This document shows positions 25,465-34,568 of a stretch of DNA of 64,000 bases, one piece after another. How positions within the stretch are numbered: position 1 is the first letter of the stretch; each line of letters starts with the position of its first letter. The translations under genes and the position numbers were made by a program. This DNA is from Pontibacter harenae (GTDB lineage: Bacteria; Bacteroidota; Bacteroidia; Cytophagales; Hymenobacteraceae), in assembly GCF_020907245.1 (NCBI RefSeq), contig NZ_JAJJWH010000006.1, positions 102,518-166,517 on the forward strand, read 5' to 3'. A model generated the notes under the pieces. The model was not told the origin of the DNA, did no database searches, and saw only the letters and a program-made list of their open reading frames with translations.

Positions 25465-27603
25465 TTATGATTTTTGTTTTGGATGGCGCATTAGAACAAC
25501 AGAACGACCTTCCACTTCTATGTCATCTCCAGGGTTATAAGTCACTCCTTCGTCCTCCACACGGTTCTCGCTGGTGTCCAGTGTTTTTATCCATGCGGTA
25601 CCATACGGTTTAGGCGGTAATTTAAACTTCAGGGGCTCATGATAAGCGTTGAATATCACATAAAAGCTGTCGTCTATGATCTGTTCACCTTTAGGGCCTC
25701 TGGAGTGCAAGCCACGCCCATTCAGGAATACTGCCAAAGACTTTGCATAGTCATGGTTCCAGTGTTCGTCTGTCATTTCGGTGCCTTCTGGCAAGAACCA
25801 GCCAATGTCTTGTAGTTTAGTGCCTTTTATAGGCTGCCCCTGAAACCAGCGGCGTCGGCAGAAAACAGGATGCTCTTTGCGCAGCTTTATCAGTTTTCGG
25901 GTAAACTCCAGCAATTCTTTGTCGGCTTCTGCCCAGTTTAGCCACGAAATTTCATTGTCTTGGCAGTAGGCGTTGTTGTTACCGTTTTGGGTGCGGCTTA
26001 TCTCATCACCCGCCACTATCATCGGCACACCCTGCGATAGCAGGAGTGTCGTAAGGAAGTTTCGTTTCTGTTTTTGGCGAAGCGCCAATACCTCTGGGTC
26101 GTCGGTTGGGCCTTCTGCACCACAGTTCCAGGAACGGTTATGGCTCTCTCCGTCGTTGTTATCCTCCCCGTTCGCCATATTGTGCTTCTCATTGTACGAT
26201 ACAAGGTCGTTTAGCGTAAAGCCATCGTGAGCTGTTATAAAGTTGATACTGGCAGTAGGGCGGCGGTAGTCGTCTTGGTAAAGATCCGAACTTCCTGTAA
26301 AGCGCTCGGCAAACTCGGCGAGCATACTGTTTTCACCGCGCCAGTAGTCGCGCATACAATCGCGATACTTACCATTCCACTCGGTCCAGCCAGCAGGGAA
26401 ATTACCAACCTGATATCCGCCTTCGCCCACATCCCAGGGCTCTGCTATCAGTTTAACCTGAGAAATAATAGGGTCTTGGTGAATGATGTCGAAGAAAGAG
26501 CCTAGTTTATCAACTCCATGCAACTCGCGGGCAAGGGTAGAGGCCAAATCGAAACGGAAGCCGTCCACATGCATTTCCTGAATCCAATAGCGTAAGCTGT
26601 CCATAATCAGTCGGAGAACACTCGGCTGATTCGAGTTCAGTGTATTGCCTGTGCCTGTGTAGTCCATGTAGTAGCGCTGGTTGTCTGCAACCAAACGGTA
26701 ATACGAGGCATTATCTATTCCTTTAAAAGATAGTGTTGGGCCCATGTGGTTTCCTTCACCTGTATGGTTGTAAACCACATCCAGTATAACCTCTATACCT
26801 TCTGTGTGTAGGGCCTTTACCATGTTTTTAAACTCCGTTACCTGCTCGCCAAGCGTGCCCGTGCTGGAGTAGCGTACATCTGGAGCAAAAAAGCCGATGG
26901 AGTTGTAGCCCCAGTAATTTGTAAGTCCTTTTTCTGCCAGGTATCTGTCTGTAATAAAGTGGTGCACTGGCATCAGTTCTACCGCAGTAATACCCAAGTC
27001 TTTAAAATATTGTATGGTTACTGGGTGAGCCAAAGCGGCATACGTTCCCCTAATTTCCTCAGGAATATCGGGGTGCTGCATGGTAAAACCCTTAACATGC
27101 GTTTCGTAAATGATTGATTTATAATAAGGAATCTTGGGTGATTTGTCCTTGCCCCAATCGAAATTAGGATCAATCACTACAGCCTTTGGTATAAAAGGTG
27201 CGCTGTCAGTTTCATTAAAGCTAAGGTCCCCCTCTGGGTCGTCGAATTTATAGCTGAACAGAGAGTCGTGCCACTCAATGGTGCCTGATATAGCCTTGGC
27301 ATAAGGATCTATCAGAAGCTTGTTCGGGTTATAGCGTTGGCCGTTTTCTGGCTCATAAGGCCCGTGCACACGGTAGCCGTATAGCTGTCCAGGTTTTAGG
27401 TCTGGCACATAAGCATGCCAGACCTGGTGCGTCCGTTCTGTCATTTTAATCTTGTCCGACTCAGTTTCAGACTCTGTTGAGTCGAAAAGACAAAGTTCTA
27501 CGCCGGTTGCGTTGTCAGCATAAAGTGCAAAATTTACTCCCTCTCCGTCCCAGGTGGCACCAAGTGGGTATGGACTGCCAGGGTATACTGTCGATGTTTT
27601 CAT
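25465..27603 (-). CDS. glgX: Glycogen debranching enzyme GlgX (GH13, isoamylase type)
   Basis: The protein of 712 residues has the N-terminal CBM48 domain (YPLGATWDGEGVNFALYADNA) and a GH13 TIM barrel. Conserved regions are DVVYNHTGEGN, DGFRFDLAS with the nucleophile Asp, IAEPWDVG with the acid/base Glu, and NFITAHDGFTLNDLV with the transition-state Asp. It hydrolyses alpha-1,6 branches of limit dextrins in the cytosol during glycogen breakdown. Length matches GlgX/TreX. No other glycogen gene is adjacent. It is monocistronic with a good terminator. Confidence 0.94.
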   Translation of the reverse strand: MKTSTVYPGSPYPLGATWDGEGVNFALYADNATGVELCLFDSTESETESDKIKMTERTHQVWHAYVPDLKPGQLYGYRVHGPYEPENGQRYNPNKLLIDPYAKAISGTIEWHDSLFSYKFDDPEGDLSFNETDSAPFIPKAVVIDPNFDWGKDKSPKIPYYKSIIYETHVKGFTMQHPDIPEEIRGTYAALAHPVTIQYFKDLGITAVELMPVHHFITDRYLAEKGLTNYWGYNSIGFFAPDVRYSSTGTLGEQVTEFKNMVKALHTEGIEVILDVVYNHTGEGNHMGPTLSFKGIDNASYYRLVADNQRYYMDYTGTGNTLNSNQPSVLRLIMDSLRYWIQEMHVDGFRFDLASTLARELHGVDKLGSFFDIIHQDPIISQVKLIAEPWDVGEGGYQVGNFPAGWTEWNGKYRDCMRDYWRGENSMLAEFAERFTGSSDLYQDDYRRPTASINFITAHDGFTLNDLVSYNEKHNMANGEDNNDGESHNRSWNCGAEGPTDDPEVLALRQKQKRNFLTTLLLSQGVPMIVAGDEISRTQNGNNNAYCQDNEISWLNWAEADKELLEFTRKLIKLRKEHPVFCRRRWFQGQPIKGTKLQDIGWFLPEGTEMTDEHWNHDYAKSLAVFLNGRGLHSRGPKGEQIIDDSFYVIFNAYHEPLKFKLPPKPYGTAWIKTLDTSENRVEDEGVTYNPGDDIEVEGRSVVLMRHPKQKS

Positions 27604-27814
27604 ATATAAATAAGCAGGCTCGCTAAAGCTGGTTTTAAGTTAGTTGTGTACTATTTTAAATCCTCCTCATGTACGCATATCTTTTTAAAATGATATGCCT
27701 GTTTTCAAAACAAAATGCTGTAGTGCAAAGAATCAGTGAGATTCAAAATTTAAAAACAAGCTTTAGCTGTAGCTCTGCTATAATTCGTAGTGAAAAAAGT
27801 AATACAAAACGGAT

Positions 27815-28774
27815 ATGATTAATTTGATAGATATACTTTTTGTCATAGTTATAGTGGCTAGCATTGTGTCTGGGTGGCATCGCGGTTTTTTGCTGGGCAT
27901 GCTCGACCTGGTGCGTTGGGTGGGTAGCCTGCTGCTCGGCTTGCACTTTTACCCGCAGGTAGCTGCGTGGCTACAGCATGTGGTAGACTGGAGCGAACTT
28001 TGGCTATTGCCAGTCTCTTTTATACTCGTCACCATTGTGGCAAGCATCCTAATCCAAAGCCTCGGCGATTTGCTTCTGAAGAGAGTGCCAGCGCATGCAC
28101 ATCAGACAAAAGAAAATAAGGTTTTTGGTACAGTGCCTGGCTTGTTCAACGGCTTTATAACAGCTGCCATTATTGCTATATTGCTTATGGCTTTTCCGTT
28201 GCCAGAAGGTATGGAGCGAAGTGTGCAGAACAGCAGCCTTGCAAATAGGTTTGCTTCCTATACCGAGCAAATAGAAACAGCGGCGGCACCCATTTTTGAG
28301 AAGGCAGCGCAGCGAACCCTGAATAAGCTGACGGTAAGCCCTGGATCGGATGAGTTTGTGGAGTTGCCTTATAAGGTGACGGATGCCAAACCAAGGCCAG
28401 ACCTAGAGGCGCAAATGCTAGAGCTATTAAACGAAGAACGGGTGGCAGAAGGGCTACAACCTTTGGAAATGGATACAGCGCTTACGCGAGTGGCACGTTT
28501 GCATTCTGCAGATATGTTTAGCAGAGGTTACTTTTCACACTATACACCCGAAGGCGCTGATGCTTTTGACCGCATCAGGAAAGGGAACGTGCGCTTCAGG
28601 ACGGCTGGCGAAAACCTGGCCTTGGCTCCAACGCTAAAAATAGCCCACGAAGGACTGATGGAATCCCCTGGACATAGAGCAAATATTTTGCGCCGTCAGT
28701 TTGGTAGAGTAGGTATAGGCGTGCTGGAAGGAGGCAGGAGCCAACTCATGATTACCCAGAACTTCAGAAACTGA
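27815..28774 (+). CDS. CvpA-like membrane domain fused to a CAP (SCP/PR1) domain
   Basis: Residues 1-130 form the four-helix CvpA membrane domain (IDILFVIVIVASIVSGWHRGFLLGMLDLVRW start), followed by an amphipathic linker to about 195. Residues 197-319 are a CAP domain: MLELLNEERVAEGLQPLEMD, LHSADMFSRGYFSHYTPEG, RTAGENLA and MESPGHRANIL. CAP modules of bacteria are extracytoplasmic and of mostly unknown activity; CvpA relates to colicin V production and envelope maintenance. The fusion suggests a membrane-tethered periplasmic CAP protein. The stop lies 11 bases from the convergent GNAT stop with no terminator between. Confidence 0.85.
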   Translation: MINLIDILFVIVIVASIVSGWHRGFLLGMLDLVRWVGSLLLGLHFYPQVAAWLQHVVDWSELWLLPVSFILVTIVASILIQSLGDLLLKRVPAHAHQTKENKVFGTVPGLFNGFITAAIIAILLMAFPLPEGMERSVQNSSLANRFASYTEQIETAAAPIFEKAAQRTLNKLTVSPGSDEFVELPYKVTDAKPRPDLEAQMLELLNEERVAEGLQPLEMDTALTRVARLHSADMFSRGYFSHYTPEGADAFDRIRKGNVRFRTAGENLALAPTLKIAHEGLMESPGHRANILRRQFGRVGIGVLEGGRSQLMITQNFRN

Positions 28775-28785
28775 AACAGCTAACC

Positions 28786-29067
28786 TTATATCTTTAGCAG
28801 ACTTTTGTACTCGTCGTGTTGCTCAACATATTTAGCCACGACAGGGCATGTCGCAATTACCTTCAGGTTGTTGCTTTTGGCATATTGCATACCTGCTTCA
28901 ATCAGTTTATTGGCTAAACCTTTACCTCTTGCTGCTACAGGTACGTAGGTATGCGTAAAGTCCAAAGTATTTTCGGCGGGAGTGGAGTAGGCTAGTTCTG
29001 CGTCATCTTCACCTAGCGCGACAGTAAACTGCTGGTACTCCTTATCGTGTGTTACAGTTGTTTCCAT
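28786..29067 (-). CDS. Small GNAT acetyltransferase (YjdJ-like)
   Basis: This 93-residue protein fits the short GCN5-related family whose core is a beta sheet plus the acetyl-CoA loop VAARGKGLANKLIEAGMQYAK. The C-terminal PVVAKYVEQHDEYKSLL is typical. Members of this family are about 90-100 residues and acetylate unknown small molecules or proteins. It stands alone and is divergent from the MFS gene. Confidence 0.87.
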   Translation of the reverse strand: METTVTHDKEYQQFTVALGEDDAELAYSTPAENTLDFTHTYVPVAARGKGLANKLIEAGMQYAKSNNLKVIATCPVVAKYVEQHDEYKSLLKI

Positions 29068-29180
29068 AGTTGTTTATGCTTGAGGCTTTTGTTACGCATA
29101 ATCCATCGGACGGTTTATGTCAGTTAATGTACGTACACCAATTATTGGCAAGATATAAGTCCAAGTTTAAACAATGGTGG

Positions 29181-29188
29181 TATCTTTG
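29181..29188 (+). promoter_or_regulatory. -7 box (TATCTTTG) of the MFS transporter gene
   Basis: TATCTTTG is an exact TAnnTTTG match 17 bases before ATG 29206, giving a leader of roughly ten bases. No good -33 TTTG is seen. Confidence 0.55.
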
Positions 29189-29205
29189 CAGCTTAGTTTT
29201 TGAAG

Positions 29206-30438
29206 ATGACAGGTAAACAACATTTCATACTTATACTTATTCTTGGATCGTTATGTACTATCAGTCCTTTTGCTATTGATATGTACCTGCCAGGCTTTCC
29301 TGCCATTGCAGCCGACCTCGGAACAACCATTGAGCAGGTTCAGCTTTCCTTAACAAGTTATTTGATCGGTATTTCGGCTGGCCAGTTGCTCTACGGCCCC
29401 TTGCTCGATCGTTTTGGCCGAAAAACGCCACTATATGTAGGACTAGCTATTTACATTCTGGCCTCTGTAGGCTGTGCCTTTGTTGATTCGATAGATACCT
29501 TAATAGCCATGCGCTTTTTGCAGGCTGTGGGTGGCTGTGCAGGTATGGTGGCAGCACAGGCACTGGTGCGCGATATTTTTCCTGCTGATAAAACGGCTCA
29601 GGCTTTTTCGCTTCTGACCTTGGTGATAGCGGTGTCGCCTATGATTGCACCTACAGTAGGAGGCTATGTAACAACAGCCTTTGGCTGGCATGCTGTTTTT
29701 ATTGCACTGGCAGTTATCACGGCTTTTATTATGCTGGGCGTATACTTCTTTCTGCCAGAAGGCAGACAGCCTGACCCAACTATTTCTTTGAAGCCGAAAC
29801 CCGTGCTGAACAATTTCCTGATTGTGTTGAAGCAGCCGCAGTTTCTTCTGTATATGTTGGCGGGTGGTATAGCCACAGCAGCGCCCTTTGCTTATATAGC
29901 AGGTTCCGCCGATGTGTTCATGAACATTTATGGGGTTAGCGAACGGGAGTACGGCTGGATTTTCGCTATTCTGGCGTTTGCGATGATTGGTTCTACGCAG
30001 CTAAACCATGGACTACTGAAGCGTTATAAAAGCGAGCAGATCGTGAACTTCACCCTCTTTTACCAAACAGCCGTCGGAATAGTATTGGTAGTAGGTAGCT
30101 GGTACGGTTGGTACGGCAAGTACAGCCTTATTGTACTTATGTTTATCTTCCTAACGGGCCAGGGGCTGACAAATCCAAATGCTACAGCACTGTCGCTGGC
30201 ACCTTTCAGCAGGTATACTGGTAGCGCAGCTGCTTTGATGGGAAGTTTTAGAATGGCCATGGGTGGGTTAATGTCTGCCGCTATAAGTGTGCTCCATAAC
30301 GGTACCACCTTACCTATGGTAAGTGTTATGATGATGTGCGCGGTTAGTGGCCTGATTATCCTTCAGATTGGCAAAGGCACCATCCGATACAGAGCCAGAA
30401 GGAGAGTAGTGGAAGAAGATAATTCCGTTTTGCTATAA
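29206..30438 (+). CDS. Bcr/CflA-family drug-efflux MFS transporter
   Basis: The protein of about 410 residues has 12 membrane helices and the DHA1/Bcr signature: FAIDMYLPGFPAIAADLGTT in helix 1, LLYGPLLDRFGRKTPLYVGL in loop 2-3 (MFS motif A), and RFLQAVGGCAGMVAAQALVRDIF in helix 4 (motif B region with Arg). It is a proton-driven exporter in the inner membrane, probably for drugs or amino-acid-like compounds. ATG 29206 is preferred to TTG 29200 because the promoter leaves a short leader. It is followed by a terminator. Confidence 0.9.
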   Translation: MTGKQHFILILILGSLCTISPFAIDMYLPGFPAIAADLGTTIEQVQLSLTSYLIGISAGQLLYGPLLDRFGRKTPLYVGLAIYILASVGCAFVDSIDTLIAMRFLQAVGGCAGMVAAQALVRDIFPADKTAQAFSLLTLVIAVSPMIAPTVGGYVTTAFGWHAVFIALAVITAFIMLGVYFFLPEGRQPDPTISLKPKPVLNNFLIVLKQPQFLLYMLAGGIATAAPFAYIAGSADVFMNIYGVSEREYGWIFAILAFAMIGSTQLNHGLLKRYKSEQIVNFTLFYQTAVGIVLVVGSWYGWYGKYSLIVLMFIFLTGQGLTNPNATALSLAPFSRYTGSAAALMGSFRMAMGGLMSAAISVLHNGTTLPMVSVMMMCAVSGLIILQIGKGTIRYRARRRVVEEDNSVLL

Positions 30439-30464
30439 CGAATTATATCAGCAACGCCTTTCAT

Positions 30465-30499
30465 AAAACCCGTCAGTTAGCTAAAACTGGCGGGTTTTT
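30465..30499 (+). terminator. Terminator after the MFS gene
   Basis: AAAACCCG-T-CAGTT pairs with AACTG-G-CGGGTTTT (one T-G wobble) around six bases, followed by TTATTTTAA. Confidence 0.85.
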
Positions 30500-30593
30500 A
30501 TTTTAACCCAACTCCGTGCTGCTTTCATCTGTATACATTAATCATTATCTTAAAATCTTAAACTCACAATTAGCCTAAAACTCGCTACAATAC

Positions 30594-32129
30594 ATGGTGC
30601 AGCAAGCTGTAATTGGTATAGACATAGGTACAACCAGTACCAAAACAGTAGCTTTTAGTACAGCAGGTAAAGTCCTCTTCCAGCAAACGGTGGAGTATCC
30701 TACAATTACGACCGACAGCGGCCTTGCAGAGCAGGACCCTGAATTGGTTTTCAGAGCAGTACTGGAGTCGCTGCGCGTGGTATTAGGGCAACTGCACATC
30801 GGGAAGTTTGCAGTAGAAGGTTTCAGCTTTAGCAGCGCCATGCACAGCCTTATTGCTGTAGATGAAGCGGGAAACCTGCTTACCAACTGCATTATCTGGG
30901 CCGATACCCGAAGCAACAGTTATGTAGCCGAACTTAAAGACACCGAAGTAGGGAGGGATATTTATGCCAGCACAGGCACACCGCTACACCCTATGTCGCC
31001 CTTGCTTAAGCTGTGCTGGATGAGAGACCATTTAACTGATGTCTTTTACAAAGCTGCCAAGTTTATAGGTATAAAAGAATATGTGTGGTATATGTTCTTT
31101 GGCGAGTACGTTACTGATTATTCTATCGCTTCGGCCACAGGCTTGTTTAATATTTATACTTTGCAGTGGCATGCACCAGCTTTAGAAGTGGCAGATATTT
31201 CCGCAGAGAAACTTCCGACTCCTGTACCCACCACCCACACCTGCCGAAACTTAAATCCTGTTTTTGCCGCTGAGTTAGGCCTTGCCGCCGATGTGCCGTT
31301 TGTTGTAGGTGCCAGCGATGGTTGCCTTGCTAATTTGGGTACTGGTGCCATAAGATCAGGGCACACAGCGGTAACTATCGGTACGAGTGGGGCCATTCGG
31401 GTGGTGTCAAACAAAGCAGCCACCGATCCGCAGGGTAGAATATTTAGCTACATACTAACCCCAGGTCATTTTGTGCTGGGTGGTGCCGTGAACAACGGAG
31501 GGGTGGCTTTACGCTGGTTTCGTGATAATTTTGGAGAGACTGAAATGGTAGAGGCACTAAAGCAGCAGGTTAATCCTTATGTGTTGCTTTGCAACGAAGC
31601 CGCTACGGTGCCAGTTGGTGCCGATGGCCTTATTTTTCTGCCTTACCTGTTAGGAGAACGGGCACCTATCTGGGACGCAAATGCCCGCGGATGCTTTTTT
31701 GGAGTGCACCTGAACCACAAACGGGAACACTTTATCAGAGCTTTGCTGGAGGGCGTCATCTTTAGTGTGTACAGTGTGGGTAAGGCTTTAGAAGAAACAG
31801 TAGGACCAGTATCTGTTATTTATGCCAGCGGCGGCTTTTCCCGTTCTGAAGTATGGGTACAGATGCTGGCTGATATTTTCAACAAGAAAGTTTTGTTAGC
31901 GGAGACGCCAGAAGGTTCTGCTTTTGGGGCAGCCATAATGGGTATGTATGCCTTGGGCATCGTAAAAGGCCTAGAAGAGGCAGAGCAGATGGTGCACATT
32001 ACCAGAACTTTTGTGCCTAATGAAGCAGTGCACCAACAGTATCAGAAAAACTTTAGCATATTTGAAGCACTCTATCCTAAGCTAAAGGATAGTTTCAGCC
32101 AGATCAGTAGTTTGCAGGCAGAAGAGTAG
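30594..32129 (+). CDS. gntK: Gluconokinase, FGGY carbohydrate-kinase family
   Basis: The protein of 511 residues has the FGGY kinase phosphate-binding start VIGIDIGTTSTKTVAF, the catalytic base region IIWADTRSN, and the C-terminal ATP-binding FGGY signature region YASGGFSRSEVWVQMLADIFNKKV. Sequence pattern and an adjacent GntP-type permease gene indicate phosphorylation of D-gluconate to 6-phosphogluconate. It is 71 bases upstream of the permease and forms an operon with it. A GntR regulator is not present nearby. Confidence 0.88.
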   Translation: MVQQAVIGIDIGTTSTKTVAFSTAGKVLFQQTVEYPTITTDSGLAEQDPELVFRAVLESLRVVLGQLHIGKFAVEGFSFSSAMHSLIAVDEAGNLLTNCIIWADTRSNSYVAELKDTEVGRDIYASTGTPLHPMSPLLKLCWMRDHLTDVFYKAAKFIGIKEYVWYMFFGEYVTDYSIASATGLFNIYTLQWHAPALEVADISAEKLPTPVPTTHTCRNLNPVFAAELGLAADVPFVVGASDGCLANLGTGAIRSGHTAVTIGTSGAIRVVSNKAATDPQGRIFSYILTPGHFVLGGAVNNGGVALRWFRDNFGETEMVEALKQQVNPYVLLCNEAATVPVGADGLIFLPYLLGERAPIWDANARGCFFGVHLNHKREHFIRALLEGVIFSVYSVGKALEETVGPVSVIYASGGFSRSEVWVQMLADIFNKKVLLAETPEGSAFGAAIMGMYALGIVKGLEEAEQMVHITRTFVPNEAVHQQYQKNFSIFEALYPKLKDSFSQISSLQAEE

Positions 32130-32200
32130 CGAGACAGTGGCAGAAGGCATTGGCTGCACGTTTTATAGTTCAATCAGTTTAAGATCCTAACCTATTCCTC

Positions 32201-33517
32201 ATGTCTCTATTAATTGTTGTTGCGGGTATACTTATCCTGCTGCTCCTAATCCTGGTTTTTAAGCTTAATACGTTTATTTCTTTAATTGTAGTAGCGCTTG
32301 GTATAGGCATTGCCGAGGGAATGGCCGTGAGGGATGTGCTGGCATCGGTGCAGAAAGGTGTAGGAGATACCTTAGGCTCCTTGGTGCTGATCTTGGGTTT
32401 CGGGGCAATGCTGGGTAACTTGGTGTCGGAAACAGGGGCTGCCCAGCGCATAACATATGGACTGATTAACCGCTTTGGCAGGAATAATGTGCAGTGGGCA
32501 ATGGTGCTGACTGGATTTGTAGTCGGGTTACCCATGTTCTATAATGCTGGCTTTATCATTCTGATGCCGTTGGTTTTCTCAGTGGCAGCCTCCGCAAGGG
32601 TTCCTTTGTTATATGTCGGTTTGCCAATGGCGGCATCTCTATCAGTTACGCATGGTTTTCTTCCGCCGCACCCTGGCCCTACAGCTATTGCTGTTATGTT
32701 TGAAGCCGATATTGCCCTGACTTTACTCTATGGGCTTATCCTGGCTGTGCCTACCATCATTGTAGCAGGGCCTTTGTTTGGGCGTCTCCTCAAAAATTTT
32801 GAAACCTCTCCTCCAGAGGGCCTTTTTACGGTAAGGCAGTTTTCTGACGAAGAAATGCCAGGTTATGGCGTGAGTGTTTTTACGGCGCTTGTGCCAGTGC
32901 TGCTTATGGCTACGGCTGCTGTTATTTCCTTAGTGCTTCCTCCCACATCTTTTATAAGAGAAGTATTTGAGTTCATCGGTGACCCTGTGATGGCGCTTCT
33001 GATTTCGGTACTGGTGGCTATGTTTACCTTAGGCTTGAACCGAGGCAGAAGAATGGAAGAGGTTATGAAACTTTACACCGATTCCATTGCAGGCATTGCC
33101 ATGATTCTGCTGATAATTGGCGGAGGTGGTGCCCTGAAGCAGGTACTGGTTGATAGTGGTGTTAGCAACGTGGTGGTGGGGATGATAGAAGGCACCACTC
33201 TATCTCCTTTATTTCTTGCCTGGCTAATTACGGCATTGCTGCGAGTGTGCCTGGGTTCAGCTACGGTAGCAGGACTAACGGGAGCTGGTATTGCATTGCC
33301 ACTGCTGGCTAGCACTGGCGTAAGCCCTGAGTTAATGGTGTTGGCTATAGGCTCAGGTAGCCTTATGTTCTCGCACGTAAACGATCCTGGCTTCTGGATG
33401 TTCAAAGAGTACTTCAACCTAACGCTTCCTCAAACTATAGCTACTTGGTCTATTATGGAAACAATTGTTTCTGTGATGGGGCTGATTGGTGTGCTGGTGT
33501 TGGAACCGTTTGTGTAA
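32201..33517 (+). CDS. gntP: Gluconate:H+ symporter, GntP family
   Basis: The protein of 438 residues is highly hydrophobic with about 12-14 membrane helices and no signal peptide. Family segments include GFGAMLGNLVSETGAAQRI, GLPMFYNAGFIILMPLVF, HGFLPPHPGPTAIA and SLMFSHVNDPGFWMFKEYF. GntP proteins import gluconate (or related aldonates) with protons across the inner membrane. The partner kinase is just upstream. It is followed by a hairpin at 33572-33594. Confidence 0.93.
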   Translation: MSLLIVVAGILILLLLILVFKLNTFISLIVVALGIGIAEGMAVRDVLASVQKGVGDTLGSLVLILGFGAMLGNLVSETGAAQRITYGLINRFGRNNVQWAMVLTGFVVGLPMFYNAGFIILMPLVFSVAASARVPLLYVGLPMAASLSVTHGFLPPHPGPTAIAVMFEADIALTLLYGLILAVPTIIVAGPLFGRLLKNFETSPPEGLFTVRQFSDEEMPGYGVSVFTALVPVLLMATAAVISLVLPPTSFIREVFEFIGDPVMALLISVLVAMFTLGLNRGRRMEEVMKLYTDSIAGIAMILLIIGGGGALKQVLVDSGVSNVVVGMIEGTTLSPLFLAWLITALLRVCLGSATVAGLTGAGIALPLLASTGVSPELMVLAIGSGSLMFSHVNDPGFWMFKEYFNLTLPQTIATWSIMETIVSVMGLIGVLVLEPFV

Positions 33518-33571
33518 AGGCTAAATAAGGAATTACAGATATTTAGGCAGTAAAAACTATAAAAACAGAAA

Positions 33572-33594
33572 AGGCTCCCGTAAAACAGGAGCCT
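33572..33594 (+). terminator. Weak hairpin after gntP
   Basis: AGGCTCC and GGAGCCT pair across nine bases. A T-run is absent, so efficiency is uncertain. Confidence 0.5.
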
Positions 33595-33708
33595 GATCCG
33601 ATATCGAAAATTAACTTTTCAACTTTTAGCCATTCATTATTACGGTAGAAGTTGATGCTTGGTTTTAGGTTTCTTCAAAATAATTGAAATATTTTTTACT
33701 CTGCGGCG

Positions 33709-33951
33709 TTACCTATAGTTCTGGTTACGTTTAAGTGGCTCCAGCAAATGTTCCAGCCCGTTAGTTTTTATTTCAAAGATGGTAGCCAACTGCATACCAA
33801 GCTTCCCCTCAGGAAAGCCCTTGCTATAAAACCATTCGAGGTAGGAGACAGGCAAATTGCAGAGAATAGTGCCTTTATACTTGCCAAACGGCATTTTCAT
33901 CTTCACGAGGTCTTTCAGAATATCTGAATTTGGTTGGTTGGGTTCTGCCAT
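33709..33951 (-). CDS. DUF3820 family small protein
   Basis: The 80-residue protein carries MPFGKYKGTILCNLPVSYLEWF and GFPEGKLGMQLATIFEIKTNGLEHLLEPL, the two conserved blocks of DUF3820 (called putative quorum-sensing-regulated virulence factor in some annotations). It is cytosolic and of unknown function. It lies 34 bases after the ElaA-like gene on the same strand and may be co-transcribed with it. Confidence 0.87.
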   Translation of the reverse strand: MAEPNQPNSDILKDLVKMKMPFGKYKGTILCNLPVSYLEWFYSKGFPEGKLGMQLATIFEIKTNGLEHLLEPLKRNQNYR

Positions 33952-33985
33952 AAATTTTAATGCTTTATACTTTCTTATGGCTGCC

Positions 33986-34432
33986 TCAGGCCTTTATCAT
34001 GTGGATGTGGTCAATACCGTCCTCATCATAAACTTCGCTGGACTGCTCAAAGCCAAACGATTCATAGAACTTCTTGGCATATAATTGTGCGCCTATTTTG
34101 ATCGGACCTTTACCAAATAAATTGTAGCAGGCATCAATGGCGTAATCTACCAGTTGTTTTCCAACGCCAGTACCTCTTACCTGCATGCTGGTTACTATTC
34201 TGCCAATCGACATTTCGGTATAGTACAAGCCTGGTGGAACTAGCCTTGCTGTTGCCACAAGAGTATTATCCTGGTAAAAGAGAATGTGGTGGCATTTCTG
34301 GTCTTTATCGTCCATATCCAGGAAAATGCAGGTTTGCTCTACTACAAATACCTCGCTGCGCAGCCGAAGCATGTCGTAAAGCTCGGTAGGGGTAAGGGAA
34401 TTAAAATCTTTACAGATCTTTGTGAGTGCCAT
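33986..34432 (-). CDS. ElaA-like GNAT acetyltransferase
   Basis: The protein of 148 residues matches ElaA-type GNATs: LYDMLRLRSEVFVVEQTCIFLDMDDKD at the start, then the acetyl-CoA loop GRIVTSMQVRGTGVGKQLVDYAI, and FYESFGFEQSSEVYDEDGIDHIHM at the end. Substrate is unknown. It is upstream of the DUF3820 gene in a likely two-gene operon. Confidence 0.9.
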   Translation of the reverse strand: MALTKICKDFNSLTPTELYDMLRLRSEVFVVEQTCIFLDMDDKDQKCHHILFYQDNTLVATARLVPPGLYYTEMSIGRIVTSMQVRGTGVGKQLVDYAIDACYNLFGKGPIKIGAQLYAKKFYESFGFEQSSEVYDEDGIDHIHMIKA

Positions 34433-34507
34433 GTATAACTGTTCTTTTTATGCTAAATTTCAAGAGTGCCCTAGTTACTAAAAAGAAGCTTAAGAACCAT
34501 CTATAAA

Positions 34508-34550
34508 ATCAAAAAGCCTCCGAAAGTATAAATTTCAGAGGCTTTTTGAT
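34508..34550 (-). terminator. Terminator after the aldo/keto reductase gene
   Basis: ATCAAAAAGCCTC and GAGGCTTTTTGAT pair perfectly (13 bp), with GAAA/TTTC inside. Minus-strand reading ends in TTTTTGATTTTA. Confidence 0.85.
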
Positions 34551-34568
34551 TTGATAATACTAACGATC

